DNA of 9,704 bases from Pirellulaceae bacterium (GCA_013002105.1 JABDKS010000636.1:1-9704); one strand, 5' to 3'. Positions 1 to 6,552 are shown, counted from the first letter of the stretch. Notes: a model not told the origin generated them from the letters alone. Numbers and translations: made by a program.

Positions 1-111
1 CACGATTGCCGATGGCAGACCCGATAATCGTCCCCGCCACCAGAGCTCCGTCAGCCCCGGCCACAGGCAGGTCACGTAGTGACGCGAATCGATGGTCGCC
101 GTTTTTGCCAT
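1..111 (-). CDS. N-terminus of a Trp-rich, probably membrane-associated hypothetical protein (partial)
   Basis: This is the first 37 codons of a gene that continues past the left edge. The ATG at 111-109 is preceded by AGGA at 120-117, five bases away, one of the best ribosome binding sites in the window. That decides against the in-frame upstream ATG at 144-142. The peptide begins MAKTATIDSR and contains CLWPGLTELWWRGRL at residues 15-29, followed by a more hydrophobic stretch (GLPSAIV) at the edge. A basic, Trp-rich segment running into a hydrophobic one suggests a soluble or interfacial N-terminus leading to a membrane segment. From memory, similar Trp-rich starts occur in planctomycete proteins of unknown function, but I cannot confirm a family. 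An alternative frame was considered and rejected because it has no start codon. The gene is divergent from the DUF937 gene. Function is unknown. Confidence 0.6.
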   Translation of the reverse strand, partial: MAKTATIDSRHYVTCLWPGLTELWWRGRLSGLPSAIV

Positions 112-185
112 AGTTTTCCTGTCAGCCGCCAGCACGAAAGCCATTGCCGGAACCGTTTGTCTGACCGATTGCGGTGTCGCACCAC

Positions 186-219
186 CGATTGTTAGCCGCT
201 GGCGATTGTTAGCCGCTGG
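186..219. repeat. Perfect 17-bp tandem duplication
   Basis: The unit cgattgttagccgctgg occurs twice without mismatch, at 186-202 and 203-219. It lies about 75-110 bases upstream of the start of the left-edge minus-strand gene. It could therefore be a duplicated regulatory site or simply a slippage product. Confidence 0.9.
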
Positions 220-323
220 ATCGCGGACCTGCTCGAACTACCACCGGATCGCGAGCCGGCCACCGGTCGATCTGGAGATCGTTTCGGGTCGCTTACGGTC
301 CAGCGGACCCGTCGTTGTGGTCA

Positions 324-353
324 CTTCTGTACTGGTCCCTTCTGTACTGGTCC
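324..353. repeat. Perfect 15-bp tandem duplication
   Basis: The unit cttctgtactggtcc occurs twice without mismatch, at 324-338 and 339-353, in the middle of the divergent spacer. It is unrelated in sequence to the 17-bp duplication at 186-219. It shares its period with repeats in later spacers. Confidence 0.9.
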
Positions 354-643
354 CCGGGCGACCGAATCAAGAGGATCTCGCGACGAATGGGCTGCTGCGG
401 GTCTAATCGGTCTTCTCCGCGTTTTGATAGCGAATAGGGTTTCGCTGTGTCGGCAGACACATCCCCGCCATCGTCGGCGCGCAAAATCCAACCTGGATAC
501 CAAGGAAATGAGCGTGCAACGAAAACTAGCGCGTGGGGAATGTCTTATTTTGCAACGGCCAAACCAATCCTTCGGCGGGCTTGTTTTTGCCGCAGCAATC
601 GTCGTAAAGATGATTTCGCGTCGACCGACCTTGGTGCCCGACC

Positions 644-660
644 ACTTTTTTCGAAAAAGT
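644..660. promoter_or_regulatory. AT-rich perfect inverted repeat upstream of the DUF937 gene
   Basis: ACTTTTT (644-650) and AAAAAGT (654-660) form a perfect 7-bp dyad around the 3-base centre TCG. It ends 34 bases before the ATG at 695. It may be an operator or a leader hairpin. It lacks the GC-rich stem of an intrinsic terminator, and no gene ends just upstream on either strand. Confidence 0.4.
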
Positions 661-694
661 CTACCGCACCCATCCCACGTGAGGAATTTCATTT

Positions 695-1309
695 ATGTCT
701 GCTTTGCTTGATGTCGTCGGCCAATACCTCGACAGCGATTCGGTCCAAACGATCAGCCAATCCATTGGTGCCGACCCCGACCAGACGCGACAAGCAATCG
801 GTGCGGCACTACCGACGTTGCTCGGAGCGATCACGCGCAACGCGGCGCAGCCAGAGGGTGAAGCAAGTCTGCATAGAGCACTATCGAATGATCACGACGG
901 ATCCATCTTGGATCATCTAGGAGGTCTGTTCGGCACCGATGCTGTCGAGAGTCCAGCGGTGACAGAAAGGACGACCGCTGGCGGATCGATCTTGGACCAT
1001 ATCTTGGGCAGTCGTAAATCTCGCGTCGAAGAAGGCGTTAGTCGGGCAAGCGGTTTGTCGCAATCACAGGTCGTTCAGCTGATGGCAATGTTGGCACCGC
1101 TGTTGATGGGGGCACTGGGCAAAAAGCGACGACAAGACGACTTGTCCGCCGGCGGCTTAGGCGATTGGTTGCGGGGCGAACGCAAAGAAGTGGAATCAAC
1201 GACGTTCGGTGGCGGTTTGATCAGCAAGATGTTCGACCAGGACGGCGATGGCGACGTTGACCTGAAAGACCTCATGAAGTTCGGCGCTGGCCGGCTGTTT
1301 GGAAAGTAG
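695..1309 (+). CDS. DUF937/YidB-like protein with C-terminal EF-hand-like loop
   Basis: The protein has 204 residues. GAGGA at 681-685 sits nine bases before the ATG and supports this start. The sequence fits the DUF937 (YidB-like) pattern of helical units. The first is about residues 17-50 (SIGADPDQTRQAIGAALPTLLGAI). A second is about 112-143 (ASGLSQSQVVQLMAMLAPLLMGALGKK). They are joined by a Gly/Asp-rich linker in which GSILDH occurs twice (69-74 and 97-102). Near the C-terminus, residues 181-192 read DQDGDGDVDLKD, with Asp at loop positions 1, 3, 5, 7, 9 and 12. This matches a canonical EF-hand or dockerin-type calcium loop, with Asp rather than Glu at position 12. No signal peptide or membrane segment is visible. 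The biochemical role of DUF937 proteins is not established. The hydrolase gene follows 67 bases later on the same strand and may share its transcript. Confidence 0.88.
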   Translation: MSALLDVVGQYLDSDSVQTISQSIGADPDQTRQAIGAALPTLLGAITRNAAQPEGEASLHRALSNDHDGSILDHLGGLFGTDAVESPAVTERTTAGGSILDHILGSRKSRVEEGVSRASGLSQSQVVQLMAMLAPLLMGALGKKRRQDDLSAGGLGDWLRGERKEVESTTFGGGLISKMFDQDGDGDVDLKDLMKFGAGRLFGK

Positions 1310-1376
1310 AAATATCGGTCGGCGAATGACTCGCCGCACTGGACCGCCGCACGCAAGGATGCAAACGGCTTTGACG

Positions 1377-2366
1377 ATGACGACGTTCGAATTTTGGTTT
1401 TGGTTGACCGCGATTTCACTGACGGTGGCACTTTGCGCCTGGCAATCGCTGGGTTGGTGGATCGCGCGACGTTTTTTGTACAGCGACCATCGCAACTTTT
1501 TGGTAACGCAAACTCCGGCCGACCGCGGCATCAACGCTCGCAAATTGCGGATCGAACTGGATGGCCCGCATCACTTATCAGCCTGGCTGCTTTCGCCATC
1601 GCAAAAACAATCCCTGCACGGTGCGTGCATCGTCATGGTGCACGGCTACGACAGTGGCAAAGACAAAGTTTGGAGCTACCCGTGCGACGACGGATATCGC
1701 TCATCGATTCTCGATCAGGGTGCCGAATCGCTGTGGCGGGCGGGCTTTCATGTCCTGGCGATGGATTTGCGAAACCACGGCGAATCGTCTTGCAACGGAC
1801 CGGTGACGCTGGGCGCACGCGAGTCCGACGATGTCTTGGCGACCGTGGAGTATCTGACGCAGCATGCTGATCAACTGGGAATCGATCCCAATCGAATTGG
1901 ACTGCGTGGTGAAAGTATGGGCGGTGCTACCTGCCTGATTGCGGCAGCCAAGGATCGCCACAACCGAATCGCAGGCGTCTGGGTCGACTCGGCTTACGCC
2001 GACGCCGCGTCCGCGATCCTGGATTTTCTGCGGTACAAGAATATACCTCCGCTGTTTGGACCGCCAACACGTTATTGGATGGTCCGAATGGCCAGCGTTC
2101 CCCTGGCCCAAGCCAGCCCGCTGGATTATGTCGGACACATCGATTGCCCCGTTTTCTTGACACACTCGACCGGCGACACGATGTTGCCGTGCCGACATTT
2201 GCATTCGTTGTCCGATGCGCCGCACTGGCGACGACCTCCCGAGACTTGGGTGCTCCAGTCGCACCAGCACAATCGCCTCTGGCGCGAACCTGATTACCAC
2301 GACCGGCAAATCGATTTCTTTCGTCGCGTCTTGTGCCGCAACGTCCCCTATCGCCGTAGTGCATGA
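1377..2366 (+). CDS. Membrane-anchored alpha/beta hydrolase (serine hydrolase)
   Basis: With this start the protein has 329 residues. A hydrophobic N-terminal segment (about residues 5-33, FEFWFWLTAISLTVALC onward) should anchor it in the inner membrane. The rest has alpha/beta-hydrolase landmarks: an oxyanion-hole-type VMVHGYDSG at about 86-94, the nucleophile elbow GESMGG with Ser180, an acid candidate Asp267 in HSTGDTMLP, and a His candidate in SHQHNRLW (His296 or His298). This resembles the broad S33/S9-like group of esterases, lipases and peptidases; the substrate cannot be read from sequence. The frame is open upstream and begins with a TTG at 1299 inside the DUF937 gene. Other ATGs lie at 1326 and 1359. 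I chose 1377 because it places the anchor at the N-terminus, but no candidate has a good ribosome binding site. The convergent PDZ gene follows downstream. Confidence 0.85.
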   Translation: MTTFEFWFWLTAISLTVALCAWQSLGWWIARRFLYSDHRNFLVTQTPADRGINARKLRIELDGPHHLSAWLLSPSQKQSLHGACIVMVHGYDSGKDKVWSYPCDDGYRSSILDQGAESLWRAGFHVLAMDLRNHGESSCNGPVTLGARESDDVLATVEYLTQHADQLGIDPNRIGLRGESMGGATCLIAAAKDRHNRIAGVWVDSAYADAASAILDFLRYKNIPPLFGPPTRYWMVRMASVPLAQASPLDYVGHIDCPVFLTHSTGDTMLPCRHLHSLSDAPHWRRPPETWVLQSHQHNRLWREPDYHDRQIDFFRRVLCRNVPYRRSA

Positions 2367-2369
2367 TTC

Positions 2370-2407
2370 TGGAGCCTACCCATTATCCGCCAATTTTCCC
2401 GGCTCCA
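2370..2407. terminator. Inverted repeat just after the hydrolase stop, possible terminator
   Basis: TGGAGCC (2370-2376) pairs perfectly with GGCTCCA (2401-2407) across a 24-base loop, starting three bases after the hydrolase stop codon. It sits between two convergent genes and could form on transcripts of either strand. The loop is long and no strong U-tract follows, so termination is only a suggestion. Confidence 0.35.
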
Positions 2408-2456
2408 ATGTTTCTCGGTCCAATGTTTCTTGGTTCAATGTTTCTTGGTTCAATGT
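2404..2456. repeat. 15-bp tandem repeat array, about 3.5 units
   Basis: Units start at 2404, 2419, 2434 and 2449 (the last partial). The consensus is ttcaatgtttcttgg; the first unit reads tccaatgtttctcgg, so the units differ at two or three positions. The last partial unit supplies the TGA stop codon (2452-2450) of the minus-strand PDZ gene. The array also overlaps the right arm of the inverted repeat at 2370-2407. Confidence 0.9.
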
Positions 2457-2950
2457 CCCAAGAGATCCAGATTCTGCCGCAGACACGCATCCAGTGACAC
2501 CAAGTTGCGATTGCGGCGATCTTGGACCAGCAGTCGCACCCGCCCATCGTCGCCGCCGAGCTGCTGAAGTTGCTTGGTCAGCGGCACGATCCGACGTCCC
2601 AACAAACCGATTTGTTGACCGTCAACGGCGACGATTCGATCGCCCGGTTCCAGTCCGATTCGGCTAGCCGGACTATCGGCTGCCACACCGCGAATCACAA
2701 ATCCCGTGGCCGTGATGTCGGCCCGAACGCCCAAGATCCAGCGCCGATCGAGGGGAGCCTCACCGGCGTCGGGTCGTTCCCGCTCGATCAAAAAACCATC
2801 CTGGTCCAGCCCCATGTTCCGGGCCGAGGTCGATTGGGCGCGTTGACGTTGCCCAAATGCGCTCACCGTGATCATCCCGGTCAGCAACGCCAGGGCGATG
2901 ACGATATAGCCAATGACCGGTTTTTCGAGTTCGTATTTGTTCGATCTCAT
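2450..2950 (-). CDS. Single-pass membrane protein with a PDZ domain
   Basis: The protein has 166 residues. The ATG at 2950 has AGGAG ten bases upstream (2965-2961). A nearer upstream ATG is out of frame and stops after three codons, its stop overlapping the chosen start. Residues 12-33 (VIGYIVIALALLTGMITVSAFG) form one membrane segment, so the rest is probably periplasmic. About residues 70-155 form a PDZ domain. Its best-preserved part is SPASRIGLEPGDRIVAVDG at 93-111, a classic PDZ core found in HtrA/DegP, RseP and type II secretion components. No protease domain is present and the protein is short, so it looks like a stand-alone PDZ adaptor rather than an enzyme. The hydrolase is convergent on one side and the exported unknown is divergent on the other. 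Partner and pathway are not visible. Confidence 0.85.
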   Translation of the reverse strand: MRSNKYELEKPVIGYIVIALALLTGMITVSAFGQRQRAQSTSARNMGLDQDGFLIERERPDAGEAPLDRRWILGVRADITATGFVIRGVAADSPASRIGLEPGDRIVAVDGQQIGLLGRRIVPLTKQLQQLGGDDGRVRLLVQDRRNRNLVSLDACLRQNLDLLGH

Positions 2951-3161
2951 CGCTTCATTTCTCCTGTTTTCTCAACGCGCCACTGACTTCTTGATTGGCT
3001 GAGCGTGATCGTGGCCGAGTTGTTACAGGTCGATTGCGAATTTTCTGTCCTTCAGATTTCGCCACGAGAACTTGGCTGTTGGCCCCAACGCCTTTGCTTC
3101 TGAGTGAAATACGCGGTCATCCGCGGCGCCGCTGGCGGCAACGTTCGTCGGTGGCCAAATT

Positions 3162-3190
3162 TTGCGAGTTCGTCTTCGTTCTGATAACAT
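3162..3190 (+). promoter_or_regulatory. Candidate sigma70-type promoter for the exported protein
   Basis: TTGCGA (3162-3167) is separated by 17 bases from TAACAT (3185-3190), which is preceded by TGA as in an extended -10. Both boxes match the consensus at four of six positions. Transcription from here would give a leader of about 170 bases containing the 15-bp duplication. Confidence 0.35.
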
Positions 3191-3280
3191 CAAGATTGCC
3201 GCAGACCGATGCGGAGCAGCCACTGGCCATGAAGTCGAGTGGAGTGCTGTGTACGGACGCGCAGTTTATTGGTGTGCCGA

Positions 3281-3310
3281 GTAATGGTGCGCAGCGTAAT
3301 GGTGCGCAGC
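3281..3310. repeat. Perfect 15-bp tandem duplication with a degenerate third copy
   Basis: The unit gtaatggtgcgcagc occurs perfectly at 3281-3295 and 3296-3310. The preceding 15 bases (3266-3280) match at about 10 positions and may be a decayed third copy. The array lies upstream of the chosen start at 3370, in the probable leader of the exported-protein gene. Confidence 0.88.
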
Positions 3311-3369
3311 CGTGTCATCGACCAGATCTTTTCAGACACGTTGACTTCTCAACTTGCCCGGGCGGGGAA

Positions 3370-4638
3370 ATGAAACGGAATCTCGGCACGATCGTGTTTG
3401 CCTGTTTGGCCACAACCCATCTGGCCTCGTCTTGTTTCTCCGACGAGCCCGCAGGCGAGGACCCAGTTTCTTGGAACGTAGCCTTTAGCCCGATCTCTGC
3501 ATCCAACTCCAACGAGACGTTGGTGCTGATGGTGATCACCAACGACGATTCCTTCCGAACTCGCGATGCAGATACCGCGCGACCGCTGTGGTGTTCGGGG
3601 ATGATCGAATCGGCGTACCAGAAAGCTCTTCAGACACGACCTGATTTGAAGGGCAAAGTCATCTTTCAATCACGTGCCGCCGGTCTGCCAAAGGAACTGA
3701 CCGGCAACCAGAATCGCAATCAACCCTCGCGAGCCATCGTCGCGATCTGCGACTCCGGCTATCGTCTGCTGTCCATCGGCGTAGGAGTTCCCGACGTGGA
3801 TGGGATTCTGACGCTGATCGAAGATGCTCAAAACGTGGCGACACTGCGGCAAATGCATCCATCGAGTCAGAAAACGCTAATCAATGCGCTGAGCGAACAA
3901 AGTCACAAGCGATTGACGCGGACTTGGGGCACTGCGCTGTCGCAAATGCAAGACATCATTACGTCCGGTGAAGAAGCTCCCGAGGACAGCGGTGCCAGCA
4001 ATGACCAGGCGATGATCCGACAGCTTGGACGCATTGGTGAAACACTCGAAGGCGCGTACCTTGCCGACGTCAGATTACGGTTTTCGCTAAGCGATCTCTC
4101 CGATCATGTCCGATTGGCGGTCCTCGAACAGCACACCGAGACACGACAGCGATGGTGCGTGGCGATCTTGCCGTTTATCGTCGCGACCGATTTCACGGTG
4201 ATGTGGCGACCGATCACCGAGCTAGTCTGGAAAGTCGCACCGGTCGTCGATGAAATTTCAGATCGAGATTTCTCGCAGGACGAATTTTTTCAATGGTGGG
4301 ACAGTCACGCCGAAAGCGACATGGTCATTTTGGCACTGCAGCCGCCGATTTTGACCCGTATGCAGCCTTGGCCGCCGGTGGGTGTCGACAGTGCAGCACA
4401 ACGTAAGGGTGTCGGTTGGCCCCAACTCCAAAAACTGGTGGTTCAAAAACCATTCCGGCATGTCGATACTCAGGAACTCGCCAACCTGATGCGACAGCGA
4501 GAACTGCAGTCGATCGATATTCAGCGACCGTCTCGCGCCAGATACTTGATGTACGAACCTGGATCGTCGCGATTGGTTGTGATTGGCGAAGGTGAGTTGC
4601 CTGCCAAATACATTGGACGCATCAAACGGTCGCTTTGA
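3370..4638 (+). CDS. Exported protein of unknown function with thioredoxin-like N-terminal half
   Basis: With this start the protein has 422 residues. MKRNLGTIVFACLATTHLASS is a basic start followed by a hydrophobic core, so export is likely. Cys22 follows ASS, a poor lipobox, so a lipoprotein is possible but doubtful. Residues about 50-155 alternate like a thioredoxin fold: strand TLVLMVIT, then RPLWCSGMIE with Cys75 where the active-site helix would begin, strand KVIFQSRAAG, and strands AIVAICDSGYRLLSIGV followed by a helix. There is no CxxC pair, so redox activity is not expected from this motif. The C-terminal half is mixed alpha/beta with no recognised domain. The frame is open from 2995; I chose 3370 because only this ATG yields a signal peptide, although its ribosome binding site is poor. 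It converges on the antiporter gene. The fold is an inference. Confidence 0.72.
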   Translation: MKRNLGTIVFACLATTHLASSCFSDEPAGEDPVSWNVAFSPISASNSNETLVLMVITNDDSFRTRDADTARPLWCSGMIESAYQKALQTRPDLKGKVIFQSRAAGLPKELTGNQNRNQPSRAIVAICDSGYRLLSIGVGVPDVDGILTLIEDAQNVATLRQMHPSSQKTLINALSEQSHKRLTRTWGTALSQMQDIITSGEEAPEDSGASNDQAMIRQLGRIGETLEGAYLADVRLRFSLSDLSDHVRLAVLEQHTETRQRWCVAILPFIVATDFTVMWRPITELVWKVAPVVDEISDRDFSQDEFFQWWDSHAESDMVILALQPPILTRMQPWPPVGVDSAAQRKGVGWPQLQKLVVQKPFRHVDTQELANLMRQRELQSIDIQRPSRARYLMYEPGSSRLVVIGEGELPAKYIGRIKRSL

Positions 4639-4682
4639 ATAACCAGACTAGATTGTTCATCGCCGACACTGCCGACCGACAA

Positions 4683-4712
4683 ACTGGGCGCGTGGCAACT
4701 GGGCACCTGGCA
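4683..4712. repeat. Imperfect 15-bp tandem duplication
   Basis: The units actgggcgcgtggca (4683-4697) and actgggcacctggca (4698-4712) match at 13 of 15 positions, and a shortened related stretch follows (cctgcgttggca, 4713-4724). The repeat lies between the convergent exported-protein and antiporter genes. No clear terminator hairpin was found in that 133-base spacer. Confidence 0.8.
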
Positions 4713-4771
4713 CCTGCGTTGGCACTCCCCGATTGAACCTGGCGTACGTTGGTTACTCTGAATTGTGTTGG

Positions 4772-6190
4772 TTATTCCGACCTGCGCTGGGGCAAACCAC
4801 CCACGCCGGCACCGTCTTTGACGCCCAGTACTTTGCCAAGCAATAGTGCGAGTCCCGCGATCCCGCCCGAGAACAGTGCTCCCATCTTGGCGGCGCCCTG
4901 CAATTCAAGATTCTTGAATGCTTGACCTGAGACAAACAGGGCCACCGTAAGCCCAAGCCCTGCGACGACACCGGCGACCACCAGGTGTTTCATCTTCATT
5001 CCGCTTGGCAGCGGACAATTCAACAATGTGCCCACCCACGAAAAAAAAGTGATTCCGACCGTTTTGCCAACCAGCAACGCCAGAAAAACGATCCAAGTCA
5101 GGTTGCTGATATTGGAGAACTGGACACCAGCATTGGCGAACGCAAAAAAGAACAGGCCGAAGTCGACGAAACCTTTCAAATCGTGCTCGAAGTTATTGAG
5201 CGGATCAATCTCCTTGGTACGAACATCATCGCGAAACATTCCTTCGTCGCGATCGGGTCCGGGCAAGAACGGAACGATTGGTACCAGCGCCAAAGCGGGA
5301 TGCAGATGGGCGCTGAAAAGTCCCCACCAGCTGAAGGCACCGCCGATCACGATATAGGGTAGCCAACTCTGCACATTCTTCTTTCGCAAAACGTAGGCAA
5401 CTACCATCCCAGGCACAATGAACAAGGCGTTGATCCAGACCGGATCCTGTGTCGGATAAAAAATCGCGATGATCATCAAACCAATGCCGTCATCAGCAAC
5501 CGCCAGCAACAGCAAGAAACTGATCGCCGGGTGACCGTTGCCAAAAACAAGTCGAGCGATCAACCAAGCCAGCGCAATATCGGTCGCCGTGGGGATGCCC
5601 CAACCGCGTGCCCAAGCCTCTTCGCCTATCTGCAAGTTCAACAGAAAGTAAACGGCGACCGGACCGACGACTCCACCGAGCGTACCGAGCAACGGATTGA
5701 TCGCCTTGGAGACCGGATTGAGTGCACCACCGGGCAGGCAGGCCTCGGCAATTTCTTTGGCGGCAATTCCAAAGAACAACACCATGAACAAATCATTGAT
5801 GATGAAATGCAATGACAAAAAGTGATGCAATCCGCTATGCCCGCCTCCATGCGCATCGCCATCTGCAGCATCATGTGAATCGTCGTTTGAAGCATTGTGC
5901 CCGACTGAACCATCGTGCCCATCATCGGCCACAGAACCAGATGCTGGCGAACTGGAAACCGCAACCTGCTCCTCTGTCTGGCCTGCGCCGTGGTCACTCC
6001 GTTCGTGATCGTCCGCATGATCGTCTGCTTCGCCAGCAAAAATCGAATAGGTGTCGTGGACGATCTTGTGATAGGTCTCCGGCATGGCATTGGCCATCAC
6101 CAGTGCGACGACGACCCCTGCCAGCAGCGGAATGGAGAATTCCTGCAGCAGAAAAACAATCTTGTTCCCTTGTCCGTGGGATTTCGACAT
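4772..6190 (-). CDS. nhaA: NhaA-type Na+/H+ antiporter with a His/Asp-rich periplasmic insertion
   Basis: The protein has 472 residues and is a multi-pass inner-membrane carrier that exchanges sodium (or lithium) for protons, setting sodium tolerance and cytoplasmic pH. NhaA signatures are clear. GIPTATDIALAW (198-209) carries the Thr-Asp pair equivalent to E. coli T132/D133. AVADDGIGLMIIAIFY (230-245) carries Asp233 and Asp234, equivalent to the ion-binding D163/D164. VGKTVG (374-379) carries the lysine equivalent to K300. FFFAFANAGV (347-356) is also typical. All key residues are present, so it should be active. The family usually has about 390 residues; the excess is largely residues 54-123, between TM1 (about 12-34) and TM2 (about 124-148). 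That insertion holds 10 His and 13 Asp, and by E. coli topology it is periplasmic. The start has only a weak ribosome binding site. The LOG gene is divergent. Confidence 0.95.
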   Translation of the reverse strand: MSKSHGQGNKIVFLLQEFSIPLLAGVVVALVMANAMPETYHKIVHDTYSIFAGEADDHADDHERSDHGAGQTEEQVAVSSSPASGSVADDGHDGSVGHNASNDDSHDAADGDAHGGGHSGLHHFLSLHFIINDLFMVLFFGIAAKEIAEACLPGGALNPVSKAINPLLGTLGGVVGPVAVYFLLNLQIGEEAWARGWGIPTATDIALAWLIARLVFGNGHPAISFLLLLAVADDGIGLMIIAIFYPTQDPVWINALFIVPGMVVAYVLRKKNVQSWLPYIVIGGAFSWWGLFSAHLHPALALVPIVPFLPGPDRDEGMFRDDVRTKEIDPLNNFEHDLKGFVDFGLFFFAFANAGVQFSNISNLTWIVFLALLVGKTVGITFFSWVGTLLNCPLPSGMKMKHLVVAGVVAGLGLTVALFVSGQAFKNLELQGAAKMGALFSGGIAGLALLLGKVLGVKDGAGVGGLPQRRSE

Positions 6191-6552
6191 CGATGAATTC
6201 TTGTTGGTGGAGTGGGAATGCGATAGTCAATTCACGCGCCCAAGATCGACTTTTGCGGCGTCGACCGCAATCCATGGCAGATGGATCCTGTTGGCCCGAA
6301 GCATCGCAATCCCAGCCGGCAAGGACCGGCGTGCTAGTGGCCCAGGGTCGCAAATATAGTGCTTGGCCCGATTTACGTTCAGCCCAGTTCCATGCATTGC
6401 CATCGCAGTTTGTTATTGCCACAAGGGCTCGTCATCTGCTGGACGAACAGCGTTTGTGGGCGCACATTTTCGCCGTATCATTCAGGATTCGTGTGGGCTG
6501 CCCGCTCTGGTAAGCTGTCCGGCCCGAACCGATCACCCCAAACGAGCTATCG
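6191..6552. other. Divergent spacer between nhaA and the LOG-family gene
   Basis: These 362 bases hold no supported gene; the open frames crossing it are shadows extending from the neighbours. Visible elements are a small inverted repeat (GCCGG at 6315-6319 with CCGGC at 6326-6330) and a weak candidate promoter for the plus-strand gene. TAAGCT (6511-6516) is preceded by TGG as in an extended -10, and TTCGTG (6488-6493) lies 17 bases upstream of it. No tandem duplication of the kind seen in the left-half spacers is present. Confidence 0.5.

Larger units (their letters stand above)
112..694. other. Divergent intergenic spacer, 583 bases, no supported gene
   Basis: This spacer separates the left-edge minus-strand gene from the DUF937 gene. 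Several open frames cross it, but they overlap one another on both strands. They lack convincing ribosome binding sites, and their translations are rich in Arg, Ser and Pro with no recognisable domain. What can be seen is a perfect 17-bp tandem duplication, a perfect 15-bp tandem duplication, and an AT-rich perfect inverted repeat close to the DUF937 start. Promoters for both flanking genes should lie here, but I could not pick a convincing -35/-10 pair. Confidence 0.6.
2951..3369. other. Divergent spacer between the PDZ gene and the exported-protein gene
   Basis: This stretch of 419 bases has no gene I can support. The plus-strand frame of the next gene is open from 2995, but its translation before 3370 has no coherent pattern and no signal peptide. 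The spacer holds the PDZ ribosome binding site, a candidate sigma70-type promoter near 3162-3190, and a 15-bp tandem duplication at 3281-3310. Confidence 0.55.

Noticed and set aside
1..121. Alternative minus-strand frame at the left edge reading like a glycine zipper (ADGALVAGTIIGSAIGNR)
   Set aside because: It has no start codon after the in-frame stop at 124-122. The competing frame has an ATG with a good ribosome binding site.
92..406. Plus-strand open frame whose translation begins like a signal peptide (MVAVFAIVFLSAASTKAIAG)
   Set aside because: It overlaps the better-supported minus-strand start at 111, has no ribosome binding site, runs through both tandem duplications, and the remainder has no domain-like pattern.
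321..920. Overlapping open frames on both strands between the left-edge gene and within the DUF937 gene
   Set aside because: They overlap one another and the well-supported DUF937 gene; their Arg/Ser/Pro-rich composition is typical of shadow frames in GC-rich DNA.
2995..3369. A 125-residue N-terminal extension of the exported unknown
   Set aside because: The translation has no coherent pattern, includes the 15-bp tandem duplication, and would bury the signal peptide that begins at 3370.
4748..4776. Two copies of gttggtta, 19 bases apart, before the nhaA stop
   Set aside because: An eight-base match with diverged flanks is too short to call a repeat, although it lies next to the 15-bp duplication.
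6315..6330. Small GCCGG/CCGGC inverted repeat between nhaA and the LOG-family gene
   Set aside because: A 5-bp GC stem is common by chance in this composition and no T-tract or gene end is near, so I did not call a terminator.
5812..6513. Plus-strand open frame rich in His and Arg opposite the start of nhaA
   Set aside because: It is the shadow of the NhaA N-terminal region and its insertion; the opposite strand encodes a clear antiporter.
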